Origin: Bog-756 sp963725395
GTDB taxonomy: Bacteria > Actinomycetota > Acidimicrobiia > Acidimicrobiales > RAAP-2
Reading direction: 5' to 3'
Assembly (NCBI GenBank): GCA_963725395.1
Contig: CAVRYH010000007.1
Location: forward strand, 102,548-166,547
Length of the DNA: 64,000 bases
Below, one piece after another: positions 35,336 through 43,626 of this stretch. How positions within the stretch are numbered: the stretch's first letter is position 1; every line of letters starts with the position of its first letter. Below the pieces are notes generated by a model, which made no database searches, was not told the origin of the DNA, and was given only the letters and a program-made list of their open reading frames with translations. A program made the translations under genes and the position numbers.

Positions 35336-35821
35336 GTGACCGGGACTCCCCCGCCCCGTCGGGGGCGGGTCGTCGGGATCGACCTCGGTACGCGGAGGAT
35401 CGGCATCGCCGTGTCAGACTCGGAGCGCACCATGGCACTCCCTCGCACCACGCTGGTCCGCACAGGCGACGCCGAGCGTGACCGGAGGGCGCTGGTCGAC
35501 CTCATCCTCGACGAGGAGGCGGTGGTGGTGGTCGTGGGCCTCCCTCTGTCCCTCGACGGCACCCGTCGGCGTGCCGCGACGGGAGCGGCGGACGAGGCCG
35601 AGGCCCTGCGGGCGCTGCTCAGCGAGCATGCCATCGACGTGGACCTGTTCGACGAGCGCCTGACCACGGTGAGCGCCCACCAGGCCTTGGCCGCCGGTGG
35701 GGCCCGCGGCCGTGACCGCCGGAAGGTCGTCGACCAGACGGCGGCCGCGGTGATGCTCGGTGCCTGGCTCGAGAGCCGGGACGGACCGGCCGGATCCGGC
35801 GGACCGGTGGAGGCGACGTGA
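35336..35821 (+). CDS. ruvX: Putative pre-16S rRNA nuclease / Holliday-junction resolvase-like RuvX (YqgF)
   Basis: 161 residues of the RNase H-like YqgF fold. Acidic residues lie in VVGIDLGTRRIGIAVSD and FDERLTT; VVVGLPLSLDG and the final VDQTAAAVMLGAWLE are family-typical. It trims the 5' end of 16S rRNA in E. coli. GTG start; its stop overlaps the mltG GTG. The order alaS-ruvX-mltG-aroE is conserved in actinobacteria. Confidence 0.92.
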   Translation: MTGTPPPRRGRVVGIDLGTRRIGIAVSDSERTMALPRTTLVRTGDAERDRRALVDLILDEEAVVVVVGLPLSLDGTRRRAATGAADEAEALRALLSEHAIDVDLFDERLTTVSAHQALAAGGARGRDRRKVVDQTAAAVMLGAWLESRDGPAGSGGPVEAT

Positions 35822-36945
35822 CCACGGTCGGCCCAGAAGAAGGCCCACCGGACGGGCCCGGACCCCACATCTACGGCTCGGCCCCCGTCGACCGGCCCCG
35901 CCCGGCCCACCGCGGGGGTGCCCACGGGAGGGCCCGACACCCGGTGCGGAGGGTCGTGCTCGCCATCGTGGCCCTCGTGGTCGTGGTGGTGGTCGCCGGC
36001 ACGCTGTGGGTCCGCTCCGAGTCGGAGCCCTCGGGGCCACGGGGGCCCCAGGTCATCGTCACCGTGCGGCCCGGCACCGGGGTGGACCAGCTGGCGTCCC
36101 TCCTCCAGTCCAAACAGGTGATCGGGAGCTCCCTGGCCTACCGGATCTGGAGCCAGTTCCACGGCGTGCCCGGGGTCCTCTCCGGGTCGTACGCGTTCGA
36201 CCAGAACAGCAGCTTCGGTGAGGTCGATGCCGTGATCTCGGGCGGCCCCAACGTGTTCAGCCTCGTGGTCCCACCCGGGTTCACCGTGTCGGAGGTGGCC
36301 GAGCGGCTCGGCCAACTGCCGGGGCACGATGCTGCCACCTTCGAGAAGCTGGCGACCGGCGGGACGGTGACGTCGCCCTGGCAGCCCCCCGGATCGACCA
36401 GTCTCGAAGGACTGTTGGGGACCGGCACCTACACGATCGTCCCGGGTGAGACCGACACCGAGCTGCTGACCAAGATGGTCGACCGGTTCGACACCCTGGC
36501 CGACCAACTCGATCTCACGACGGGGGCGGCGAAGCTCGGGTTCACCCCCTACCAGGTGATCACCGTCGCATCCATCGTCGAGAAGGAGGCGGTGCTGACG
36601 AAGAACATGGGCCCGGTCGCACGGGTCATCTTCAACCGGCTGGCCGCCGGGATGCCCCTCCAGATGGACTCGACCGTGCTCTACGCGGAGGGACGGGACG
36701 GGGGCACGGTCACCGCCAAGGATCTGCAGCTGCCGTCCCCGTACAACACGTACCTCAACACCGGGCTGACCCCGACCCCCACCTGCTTCCCGTCGCGGCA
36801 GGCCCTCCAGGCCGCCCTCGACCCCCCGCCCGGCAGCTGGCTCTACTTCGTCGTGGTCGAGTCCGACGGGACCGAGGCCTTCGCCGACACGTTCGCCCAG
36901 CAGCAGGCCAACGAGGCCCTCGCCGCCCAGCGCGGCGTGCCCTGA
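35818..36945 (+). CDS. mltG: Endolytic transglycosylase MltG (YceG-like)
   Basis: 375 residues. Cytosolic Pro/Arg-rich segment, one helix (about 44-64), then a LysM-like subdomain and the catalytic domain. The catalytic Glu is in the segment VASIVEKEA. MDSTVLYAEGRDGG and SPYNTYLNTGLTPTPTCFPSRQAL follow the family pattern, although the common L-P-PTPI-NPG element reads L-T-PTPT-FPS here. The usual LLFPDTY is LLGTGTY. It cuts nascent glycan strands and probably works with the SEDS synthases encoded downstream. GTG start overlaps ruvX. Confidence 0.9.
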   Translation: MTTVGPEEGPPDGPGPHIYGSAPVDRPRPAHRGGAHGRARHPVRRVVLAIVALVVVVVVAGTLWVRSESEPSGPRGPQVIVTVRPGTGVDQLASLLQSKQVIGSSLAYRIWSQFHGVPGVLSGSYAFDQNSSFGEVDAVISGGPNVFSLVVPPGFTVSEVAERLGQLPGHDAATFEKLATGGTVTSPWQPPGSTSLEGLLGTGTYTIVPGETDTELLTKMVDRFDTLADQLDLTTGAAKLGFTPYQVITVASIVEKEAVLTKNMGPVARVIFNRLAAGMPLQMDSTVLYAEGRDGGTVTAKDLQLPSPYNTYLNTGLTPTPTCFPSRQALQAALDPPPGSWLYFVVVESDGTEAFADTFAQQQANEALAAQRGVP

Positions 36946-36952
36946 GCCGCCC

Positions 36953-37831
36953 GTGGGACAGACTGGCGCAGTGGACGGCACCCCCCGACTCTCGGCGGCC
37001 ACCACCGTGGTCGGTGTCATCGGGGACCCGGTGGCCCACTCGCTCTCGCCGCTCCTGCACAACACCGCCTTCGCCGTCCTCGGGATCGACTGGGTCTCGG
37101 TCGGCTTCCGCGTCGCCGCCGGACAGACCGGTGACGCCCTCGACGGCGCGCGCTCCCTCGGGGTGAGGGGCCTGTCGGTGACCATGCCCCACAAGGAGGC
37201 GGCGTCGGCACTCGTCGAGCGGCGGTCGGCACCGGCGGCGCGGCTCGACGCGGTGAACTGTGTGTCCCGTACCGACGGCGGCTGGTTCGGTGACAATACG
37301 GATGGCGCCGGCTTCGTCGCCTCGCTCCGCCGGGGCGGTGCGTTCGAGCCCGACGGCCGACGCTGCCTGGTGGTCGGCGCGGGTGGCGCGGCCCGTGCCG
37401 TGGTCGCCGCACTGGCCGATGCCGGAGCGGCGGAGGTGGTCGTGGTGAACCGGTCGGTGGAACCGGCGAGGCGGGCGGCGTCGCTGGCCGGAACCGTCGG
37501 TCGGGTGGGCGAGCCGGCCGACGCCCCCCGCTGCCAGCTGGTGGTCAACGCCACGCCGCTCGGGATGGCCGACACCGGCGGTGGCGCCGCCTGGCCCGTT
37601 GACCCCTCGCTACTGTGCGCAGGGCAGTTCGTCGTCGACCTCGTGTACCACCCCCGGACCACCCCCTGGATGGAGGCAGCCCGGTCCCGGGGGGCAGTGG
37701 TGGCCAACGGCCTCGGGATGCTGGTGCATCAGGCCGCGCTGCAGGTCACCTTGTGGACGGGTCTCGAGGCACCGGTTGAGCCCATGTGGAGGGCGGCCAT
37801 CGGCCCCGAGACAGCGCAGACCCCGTTCTGA
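36953..37831 (+). CDS. aroE: Shikimate dehydrogenase AroE
   Basis: 292 residues from GTG 36953; GTG 36971 would give 286 and cannot be excluded. Substrate site: IGDPVAHSLSPLLHN and MPHKEAA with the catalytic Lys, plus DNTDGAGF with the catalytic Asp. The NADP-binding Rossmann motif is VVGAGGAARAVVAAL followed by NRS, and the C-terminal helix NGLGMLVHQAALQ is typical. It reduces 3-dehydroshikimate in chorismate synthesis, which feeds menF and trpE elsewhere in the window. Confidence 0.93.
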   Translation: MGQTGAVDGTPRLSAATTVVGVIGDPVAHSLSPLLHNTAFAVLGIDWVSVGFRVAAGQTGDALDGARSLGVRGLSVTMPHKEAASALVERRSAPAARLDAVNCVSRTDGGWFGDNTDGAGFVASLRRGGAFEPDGRRCLVVGAGGAARAVVAALADAGAAEVVVVNRSVEPARRAASLAGTVGRVGEPADAPRCQLVVNATPLGMADTGGGAAWPVDPSLLCAGQFVVDLVYHPRTTPWMEAARSRGAVVANGLGMLVHQAALQVTLWTGLEAPVEPMWRAAIGPETAQTPF

Positions 37832-37884
37832 CCACCGGTCGAGCGATCCGGGTGGGGCGGGGGAGGCGACGGGGAAGGGCCAGG

Positions 37885-37890
37885 TACTCT
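37885..37890 (+). promoter_or_regulatory. Candidate -10 (TACTCT) for the RodA-type gene
   Basis: Lies 15 nt before the ATG at 37906, so the leader would be about 8 nt, without a Shine-Dalgarno. Confidence 0.45.
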
Positions 37891-37905
37891 TGAGGCCCGG
37901 TCCCT

Positions 37906-39039
37906 ATGGTCAATTACGCCCCTGCGCAATCCGCCACCCGCCCCCGCCACCTGACGGCCCGATTCGACGGGGTGTTGGCGGGCGGCTCGATCCTGCTGGC
38001 CGTGATCGGCGTGGTCATGATCTACTCGGCCACAAGGGGTTGGCTGGCACTCGACGGTGACGATCCGAAGTACTTCTTGAAGCGCCAGGCGGCGTTCATG
38101 GTCGTCGGGATCATCGTGATGGTCGCCTTCGCCCTGTTCGACTACCGGCGCCTCGAACAGATCAGCACCGTGTTGTACGTGGGCACGTTGTTCGCCCTTT
38201 TGGCGGTGCTGGCCACGCCGGCCCGGCTGGGTTCCCAACGATGGTTCCCCCTCGGTCCGTTCCAGTTGCAACCGTCCGAGTTCGCCACCCTGGTCCTTGT
38301 CGTCGCCGTCGCCACCTACTGCGCCCGACGGCCGGAGGGCCTCGACTTCAGGGACCTGGTGAGACTGGTGCTGCTGGCCGCCCTGCCCATCCTGTTGGTG
38401 TTCAAGCAGCCGGACCTGGGCACGGCCATCGTCATGACCGTCATCCTCATGGTGATGCTGGCCGTCGCCGGCATGCCCGGTCGTTACCTGCTGCTGCTGA
38501 TCGTGGCTGCCGTCCTGCTGGTGTTGTTCGCCATCAACGTCGGGCTCCTGCAGCATTACCAGATCGAACGGCTGACCAGCTTCATCTCCCCCAACGGGGC
38601 CAGCCAGGCCGCCACCTACAACGTGGCCCAGGCGAAAGAGGCCATCGCCCACGGGGGCATCTTCGGCCGCGGACTGTTCCACGGCGCGCTGACCAATCTG
38701 GCCTACGTCCCCGAGCAGCAGACCGACTTCATCTTCTCGGCGGTGGGTGAGCAGGTGGGCTTCGTCGGCGCCGGCCTGCTCCTGTGCCTCTACGGGCTCG
38801 TCGCCTGGAGGATCCTGCGCACCGCCCAGCAGGCCCGTGACAACTACGGCCGGCTGCTGTGCAGCGGGATCTTCGCCCTGCTCGTGTTCTCCGTGTTCGA
38901 GAACGTGGGGATGAACATGGGGATCATGCCGGTCACCGGCATCCCGCTGCCGTTCCTCTCCTACGGCGGATCGGCCATGATCGGCTTCTTCGCGGCCATC
39001 GGCATCACCATCAGTGTCCACAACCGGAGTGTCCGGTGA
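37906..39039 (+). CDS. rodA: SEDS peptidoglycan glycosyltransferase, MrdB/RodA type
   Basis: 377 residues with about ten membrane helices. SEDS motifs: SQRWFPLGPFQLQPSEFATL, FKQPDLGTAIVM, the catalytic-side loop with Asp, ...YVPEQQTDFIFSAVGEQVGFVG, and MPVTGIPLPFLSYGGSAM. SEDS proteins polymerise lipid II together with a class B PBP. The shorter N-terminus and the MNMGIMPVTGIPLPF phrase resemble RodA rather than FtsW. The stop overlaps the next gene (GTGA). Confidence 0.9.
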   Translation: MVNYAPAQSATRPRHLTARFDGVLAGGSILLAVIGVVMIYSATRGWLALDGDDPKYFLKRQAAFMVVGIIVMVAFALFDYRRLEQISTVLYVGTLFALLAVLATPARLGSQRWFPLGPFQLQPSEFATLVLVVAVATYCARRPEGLDFRDLVRLVLLAALPILLVFKQPDLGTAIVMTVILMVMLAVAGMPGRYLLLLIVAAVLLVLFAINVGLLQHYQIERLTSFISPNGASQAATYNVAQAKEAIAHGGIFGRGLFHGALTNLAYVPEQQTDFIFSAVGEQVGFVGAGLLLCLYGLVAWRILRTAQQARDNYGRLLCSGIFALLVFSVFENVGMNMGIMPVTGIPLPFLSYGGSAMIGFFAAIGITISVHNRSVR

Positions 39040-39788
39040 GCGATGCCACGACCGGTGACGTGAGGGTCCCGGCCGACGCCTCACCCGCGCCCGGGGCGGA
39101 CGGGCCCCAGGGCGGGGCCGGGCCGGGGCGGCCGGCGGCGGAACCGGAACCGGAGGCCGATCGGTCCGTGCCCCCGGCCCCGGACGTCGCGCCACCGTCG
39201 CCGACCGAGGCGGGGCCCCCCGGACCCACCGGGGCCGCGGACCACCCGGCTGACGAGGGCCGGGATCAAGGTGGGGAGGACGGAGCGGGGGAGGACCCGG
39301 GCGACGCCGCACCCCTCGAGGGGGCGCCCGGTGCCCGGCCATCGGGCGCCGACTTCCGCCTGGCGCTGGTGTCGGCGGTCAAGGTGGACCTGCCCAACCA
39401 GTACCCGACGGTGGTGCTCCGGGAGACCGAGTCCCCGCGGCGCCAGCTCTCGTTCTCGGTGGGCCTGCAGGACGGGATCGTCCTCTCGCACGCCATGCGC
39501 CGGATCCCGACGCCCCGACCGCTCACCCATGAGCTGGTGAGCGGCATCCTGAGGGGGTTCGACATCGACGTGGTGGCGGTGCGGCTGGTGGGACGCCAGG
39601 GAGCCGTCTACTTCGCCGAGCTGGACCTCCGAGGGCGCACCGGCCGGACGGTCCACTCGTGCCGACCCTCGGACGCGCTCACCATCGCCCTCCACCAGGC
39701 GGTGCCGGTGCCGATCCTGATCGACCCCCGGTTGTTCGAGGAGACAGGCGACGTCGCGCCCCTCGGCCCCGCGCAGGCACCGTCCTGA
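39036..39788 (+). CDS. Bifunctional-nuclease (BFN/DUF151) domain protein with disordered N-terminus
   Basis: 250 residues. Residues 1 to about 105 are Pro/Ala/Gly/Asp/Glu-rich and look disordered. The BFN domain (about 105-240) follows, with VVLRETESPRRQLSFSVGLQDG, LTHELVSGILRGFDIDVVAVRL and CRPSDALTIALHQAVPVPILIDP. BFN proteins have been described as nucleases or stress-related proteins; the actinobacterial role is unsettled. Translation is coupled to rodA through GTGA. It ends 15 nt before the convergent SEDS gene. Confidence 0.82.
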   Translation: MSDATTGDVRVPADASPAPGADGPQGGAGPGRPAAEPEPEADRSVPPAPDVAPPSPTEAGPPGPTGAADHPADEGRDQGGEDGAGEDPGDAAPLEGAPGARPSGADFRLALVSAVKVDLPNQYPTVVLRETESPRRQLSFSVGLQDGIVLSHAMRRIPTPRPLTHELVSGILRGFDIDVVAVRLVGRQGAVYFAELDLRGRTGRTVHSCRPSDALTIALHQAVPVPILIDPRLFEETGDVAPLGPAQAPS

Positions 39789-39803
39789 GCGAACCGGCCC
39801 GGG

Positions 39804-41210
39804 TCAGCGGCCGCCGAGGAGGCGGCGCTTGCGGGCGCGGTACTGCTCGTACTGGGTCTGGTCGGCGGCGTCGGCGGCCGCCCCGCCCTCGTCGGAGATG
39901 CGCATGAGGAGGGCGATGAGCAGGTAGTTGGCGATCAGCGCCGACCCGCCGTAGGAGACGAAGGGGAGGGTGACCCCGGTGAGCGGGAGCAGCCGGACCA
40001 CACCGCCGATGATGAAGAAGGCCTGGAACCCGATGGTCATGGTCAGTCCCACGGCCACGAGCTTGGCGAACTCCGAGCGGGCCGCCTGGGCGATGCGGAG
40101 GCCGGCGCCCACAAGGAGCAGGAACGCCACCACCACCATGGTCGACCCGAACAGCCCCATCTCCTCCCCGATGATGGCGAAGATGAAGTCGGCCTGGGGG
40201 ACCGGGATGGTGTAGGCGCCGGCCCCGAGGCCGAGCCCGGTGCCGCCCAGACCGCCACTCCCGAGGGAGTACCACGCCTGACGGAGCTGCAGGCCGGGGT
40301 CGCCGGGTAGGATCCTCCAGGGATCGATCCACGTCTCCACCCGGATGTGGGTCTGGTAGAAGTAGTGGCTGGCCAGGTAGGCGCCGATGGCGAACAGGAC
40401 GATCCCGAGCACCAGGTAGCCGGTCCGGCCGGTGGTCACCCACAGCAGACCGATGAACACGGTGAACAAGAGGGCGGAGAAGCCGATGTCGTGTTCCAGG
40501 CTCATGACGCCGATGGCGAAGGCCCAGGCCACGAGGATGGGGACCAGGGGTCGGGGGTCGAGGACCAACCGGTTCCGGAACCGGGCCGTCGGGATGCTCA
40601 ACAGCTCCCGCTTCTCGGCGAAATAGGACGCGAAGAAGATGCACAGCACGATCTTGGCCAACTCGACCGGCTGGAACTGGAAACTGCCGATCTTCACCCA
40701 GAGACGGGCCCCGTTGATGTTGGCCCCGAAGTGGGGGACGAGGGGCAGCAGCAGGAGGATCACCCCGACGGCCAAGAGGAGGTAGCGGTAGCGGTCGAGG
40801 TCCCGGGACCGGCGGACGAGGGCCAGCGTCAGTACATAGATCAGCACACCGGCGGCCGTCCATGCCGCCTGCAGCGGTGCGTACGAGGTGGCGATCCCGA
40901 GGTCGATGCGGGTGATCATGACGTACCCGAGCCCGTTGAGCAGGAAGGCGATGGGCAGGATGACCGGGAGTGCGCTCGGGGCCCAGATCCGGTTGGCCAG
41001 GTGGGCCACGCCGCCGAGCACCAGCATCCCCACGAGAAGGGGGACCACGTCGCTCGGGACCTTGGCCGTGTTGCCCAGGATCATGAGGGTGTATGCGGCG
41101 ATGATGATGACCGACGCCGCGACCAGCAGGCCGAGCTCGGTCCGACGCCGGGCCTTGAAGGTGCGCCGAAGGATCTTCAGTTCGGGGTCCTGCACCGGGG
41201 CGGTGACCAC
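39804..41210 (-). CDS. SEDS-family glycosyltransferase, Rv0017c-like RodA/FtsW
   Basis: 468 residues with about twelve helices, close in length to M. tuberculosis Rv0017c (469). The N-terminal half has extra helices absent from the MrdB-type paralogue at 37906. SEDS motifs: GARLWVKIGSFQFQPVELAKI, LEHDIGFSALL, PVPQADFIFAIIGEEMGLFG and LLPLTGVTLPFVSYGGSAL. The GTG start at 41210 rests on TAGGCT-N7-GTG; much longer upstream frames are not supported. In mycobacteria the equivalent gene lies near pbpA and pknA/pknB, none of which are here. Confidence 0.88.
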   Translation of the reverse strand: MVTAPVQDPELKILRRTFKARRRTELGLLVAASVIIIAAYTLMILGNTAKVPSDVVPLLVGMLVLGGVAHLANRIWAPSALPVILPIAFLLNGLGYVMITRIDLGIATSYAPLQAAWTAAGVLIYVLTLALVRRSRDLDRYRYLLLAVGVILLLLPLVPHFGANINGARLWVKIGSFQFQPVELAKIVLCIFFASYFAEKRELLSIPTARFRNRLVLDPRPLVPILVAWAFAIGVMSLEHDIGFSALLFTVFIGLLWVTTGRTGYLVLGIVLFAIGAYLASHYFYQTHIRVETWIDPWRILPGDPGLQLRQAWYSLGSGGLGGTGLGLGAGAYTIPVPQADFIFAIIGEEMGLFGSTMVVVAFLLLVGAGLRIAQAARSEFAKLVAVGLTMTIGFQAFFIIGGVVRLLPLTGVTLPFVSYGGSALIANYLLIALLMRISDEGGAAADAADQTQYEQYRARKRRLLGGR

Positions 41211-41217
41211 GACGGCG

Positions 41218-41223
41218 AGCCTA
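41218..41223 (-). promoter_or_regulatory. -10 (TAGGCT), predicted leaderless promoter of the minus-strand SEDS gene
   Basis: On the minus strand TAGGCT is followed by 7 nt and GTG (41210-41208). Divergent from the ppk promoter 48 bp away. Confidence 0.58.
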
Positions 41224-41270
41224 TCGGCGGACCACACCCGGACGGTGGAGCCGCGCCCACCCGGCACCGG

Positions 41271-41276
41271 TACGAT
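41271..41276 (+). promoter_or_regulatory. -10 (TACGAT) upstream of ppk
   Basis: TANNNT followed after 9 nt by an out-of-frame ATG (41286) that opens a 5-codon ORF (MEASL). The ppk GTG 41314 lies 10 nt after that ORF's stop. Confidence 0.45.
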
Positions 41277-41313
41277 GGCCGACCGATGGAAGCGTCGCTG
41301 TGACCGGTCGGCC

Positions 41314-43626
41314 GTGACGGACCCCGTGGCGGCCGTGCCCCGAGCCCTTCGGGCGTCACCGGTCCCCGGAGGGCCGGGCGTCCCCCCGTCCGCGGCCGGC
41401 GCCGCCCCCCGCGGTCGGGTCCCGATCCGTCCCCAGGACCGCTTCATCAACCGGGAGCTGTCCTGGTTGGAATTCGGGGACCGTCTGCTCCAGTTGGCCG
41501 CCGACCGGAGGCTCCCACTGTTGGAGCGGGTCAAGTTCCTCGCCATCTTCTCCGACGGGCTCGACGAGTTCTTCCAGGTCAGGGTGGCGGGCCTGGAGGA
41601 CCAGGTGGCGGCCGGCCTCCACACCCGCTCGCCCGAAGGCCTGCGCCCGGCCGACCAGCTCGAGGCCATCGTCACCCGGACCACCGCACTGGTGGGGTGG
41701 CAGAGCGAGATCTACCACGAGCTCTGCCTGGCCATGGAGGCGGCCGGGGTGGCCATCGTCGACTGGCACACCCTCGACGCCGCCGACCGTGCCACCCTGC
41801 TCGACGAGTTCAACCGGAGGATCTTCCCCGTCCTCACACCCCTGGCCGTCGACCAGGGGCACCCGTTCCCCTACATCTCCAACCTCTCGCTCAACCTCGT
41901 CGTGCGGGTGCACAGCCCGGCCACCGGCGAGGAGCGCGTCGCCCGGGTGAAGGTCCCGCCCTTGGTGTCCCGTCTCGTCGCCCTGCCCGACGGACGGCGG
42001 TTCCTGCCCCTGGAGCAGGTCATCGCCGCCCACCTCGACGTGCTCTTCCCGGCGATGACCGTCAGCGAGCACCACGTGTTCCGGGTCACGCGGAACGCAG
42101 ACCTCTCGGTCGAGGAGGACGAGGCCGGCGATCTCCTGGCCGCTGTCGAGCTCGAGCTGCACCGTCGCCGGTTCGGCCAGGCCGTGCGACTCGAGGTGTC
42201 GGCCGGCATCTCGAGCGACCTGCTCGACATGCTGGTCGCCGCGGTCGACGTACCCGACACCAACGTCTATCTGTTCGACGTGCCCATCGATCTGAGCGGG
42301 CTCCACCCGCTCACCGGGCTCGACCGTCCCGACCTGGCCGCGGCACCCTGGGCCCCGGTGACCCCGCCCCAACTGGCCGGCACCGGCGACGTCTTCGGTG
42401 TGCTCGACCAGCACGACGTCCTCGTGCACCACCCCTACGAGTCCTTCGCCGCCTCGGTCGAGGTCTTCGTGGCCCAGGCCGCCGACGATCCCGACGTCCT
42501 CGCCATCAAGCAGACCCTCTACCGGACCGGCGACGACAGCTCGATCGCCGCGTCGCTGATCCGGGCGGCGCAGGCCGGCAAGCAGGTGACCGCCGTGGTG
42601 GAGCTGCACGCGCGCTTCGACGAGCGGGCCAACATCGCCTGGGCCAGGAGGCTCGAGGAGGCCGGTGTCCAGGTCATCTACGGCCTGGTCACCCTCAAGA
42701 CCCACTCCAAGATCTCCCTGGTGGTTCGGCGGGAGCACGACGACATCCGGCGCTACTGCCACATCGGGACGGGGAACTACAACTCGACCACGGCCCGGAC
42801 CTACGAGGATCTCGGGCTGTTGACCGCCGCCCAGGACATCGGGGCCGACGTCGGTGAGCTGTTCAACCTGCTCACCGGCTCGGGCGACCCACCGACCCTC
42901 CGGCGCCTGGTGGTGTCGCCGGTATCGACCCGGCAGTACCTGCTCTCCGCCATCGCCGCCGAGGAGCGGGCCGGGAGCCAGGGCCGGATCGTCCTCAAGA
43001 CCAACGGCCTGACCGACCCCGAGGTCATCGACGCCCTCTACCGGGCCTCCCGGGCCGGTGCCTCGATCGACCTGGTCGTCCGCGGACGGTGCTGCCTACG
43101 GCCCGGCATCCCCGGGCTCTCCGAGAGCATCCGGGTGCGGTCCATCGTCGGGCGCTACCTCGAGCACGCGCGCATCTTCCGCTTCGGCGGCGTCGGGCGC
43201 CACGACCTCCGTATCGGCATCGGCTCAGCCGACCTGATGGAGCGGAACCTCGACCGCCGGGTCGAGGTGATGGTCCCCATCGACGACCCGGTCATCCAGC
43301 AGCGCCTGGTGGCCATCCTCGACACGGCGCTGCTGGACGAGGCCAACTCCTGGGAGCTCGAGGTTGACGGCTCGTGGCGGCGGGTGTCGCCTCCCGACGG
43401 GGCGACGGGCCTCGGCTTCAACCTGCAGGATCACTTCCAAGCACAGGCTCTCGAATCCCTCCGCCATCGGCGCGATGCGACCCGGCGCGAATTGCCGGGC
43501 CTCCGGACCGTCGCCCCACCCGGTCCCGTTCCGGTGCCCGATCGGGCTCCCCCGGCGTCGCGGGGCCCGGGACCGGGCCCGAGGCGACGGGCGGGGCCGG
43601 CCGATCCCCGGTGGACGGCCCCCTGA
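41314..43626 (+). CDS. ppk: Polyphosphate kinase PPK1
   Basis: 770 residues from GTG 41314 (ATG 41275 would add 13 residues but falls inside the -10 hexamer). N-terminal domain begins DRFINRELSWLEFGDRLL. Two phospholipase-D-like domains follow. The phosphorylated histidine is in TLKTHSKISLVV and the second catalytic His in YLEHARIFRF; IGSADLMERNLDRRVEV is the conserved metal/phosphate segment. It reversibly makes polyphosphate from ATP. The last ~60 residues are Pro/Arg/Gly-rich and overlap the convergent gene by 209 bp. Confidence 0.93.
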   Translation: MTDPVAAVPRALRASPVPGGPGVPPSAAGAAPRGRVPIRPQDRFINRELSWLEFGDRLLQLAADRRLPLLERVKFLAIFSDGLDEFFQVRVAGLEDQVAAGLHTRSPEGLRPADQLEAIVTRTTALVGWQSEIYHELCLAMEAAGVAIVDWHTLDAADRATLLDEFNRRIFPVLTPLAVDQGHPFPYISNLSLNLVVRVHSPATGEERVARVKVPPLVSRLVALPDGRRFLPLEQVIAAHLDVLFPAMTVSEHHVFRVTRNADLSVEEDEAGDLLAAVELELHRRRFGQAVRLEVSAGISSDLLDMLVAAVDVPDTNVYLFDVPIDLSGLHPLTGLDRPDLAAAPWAPVTPPQLAGTGDVFGVLDQHDVLVHHPYESFAASVEVFVAQAADDPDVLAIKQTLYRTGDDSSIAASLIRAAQAGKQVTAVVELHARFDERANIAWARRLEEAGVQVIYGLVTLKTHSKISLVVRREHDDIRRYCHIGTGNYNSTTARTYEDLGLLTAAQDIGADVGELFNLLTGSGDPPTLRRLVVSPVSTRQYLLSAIAAEERAGSQGRIVLKTNGLTDPEVIDALYRASRAGASIDLVVRGRCCLRPGIPGLSESIRVRSIVGRYLEHARIFRFGGVGRHDLRIGIGSADLMERNLDRRVEVMVPIDDPVIQQRLVAILDTALLDEANSWELEVDGSWRRVSPPDGATGLGFNLQDHFQAQALESLRHRRDATRRELPGLRTVAPPGPVPVPDRAPPASRGPGPGPRRRAGPADPRWTAP

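Noticed and set aside
39804..41684. 626-codon version of the minus-strand SEDS gene
   Set aside because: The upstream ~158 residues are antisense to the conserved start of ppk and lack any helix. The promoter and GTG at 41210 fit the family length.
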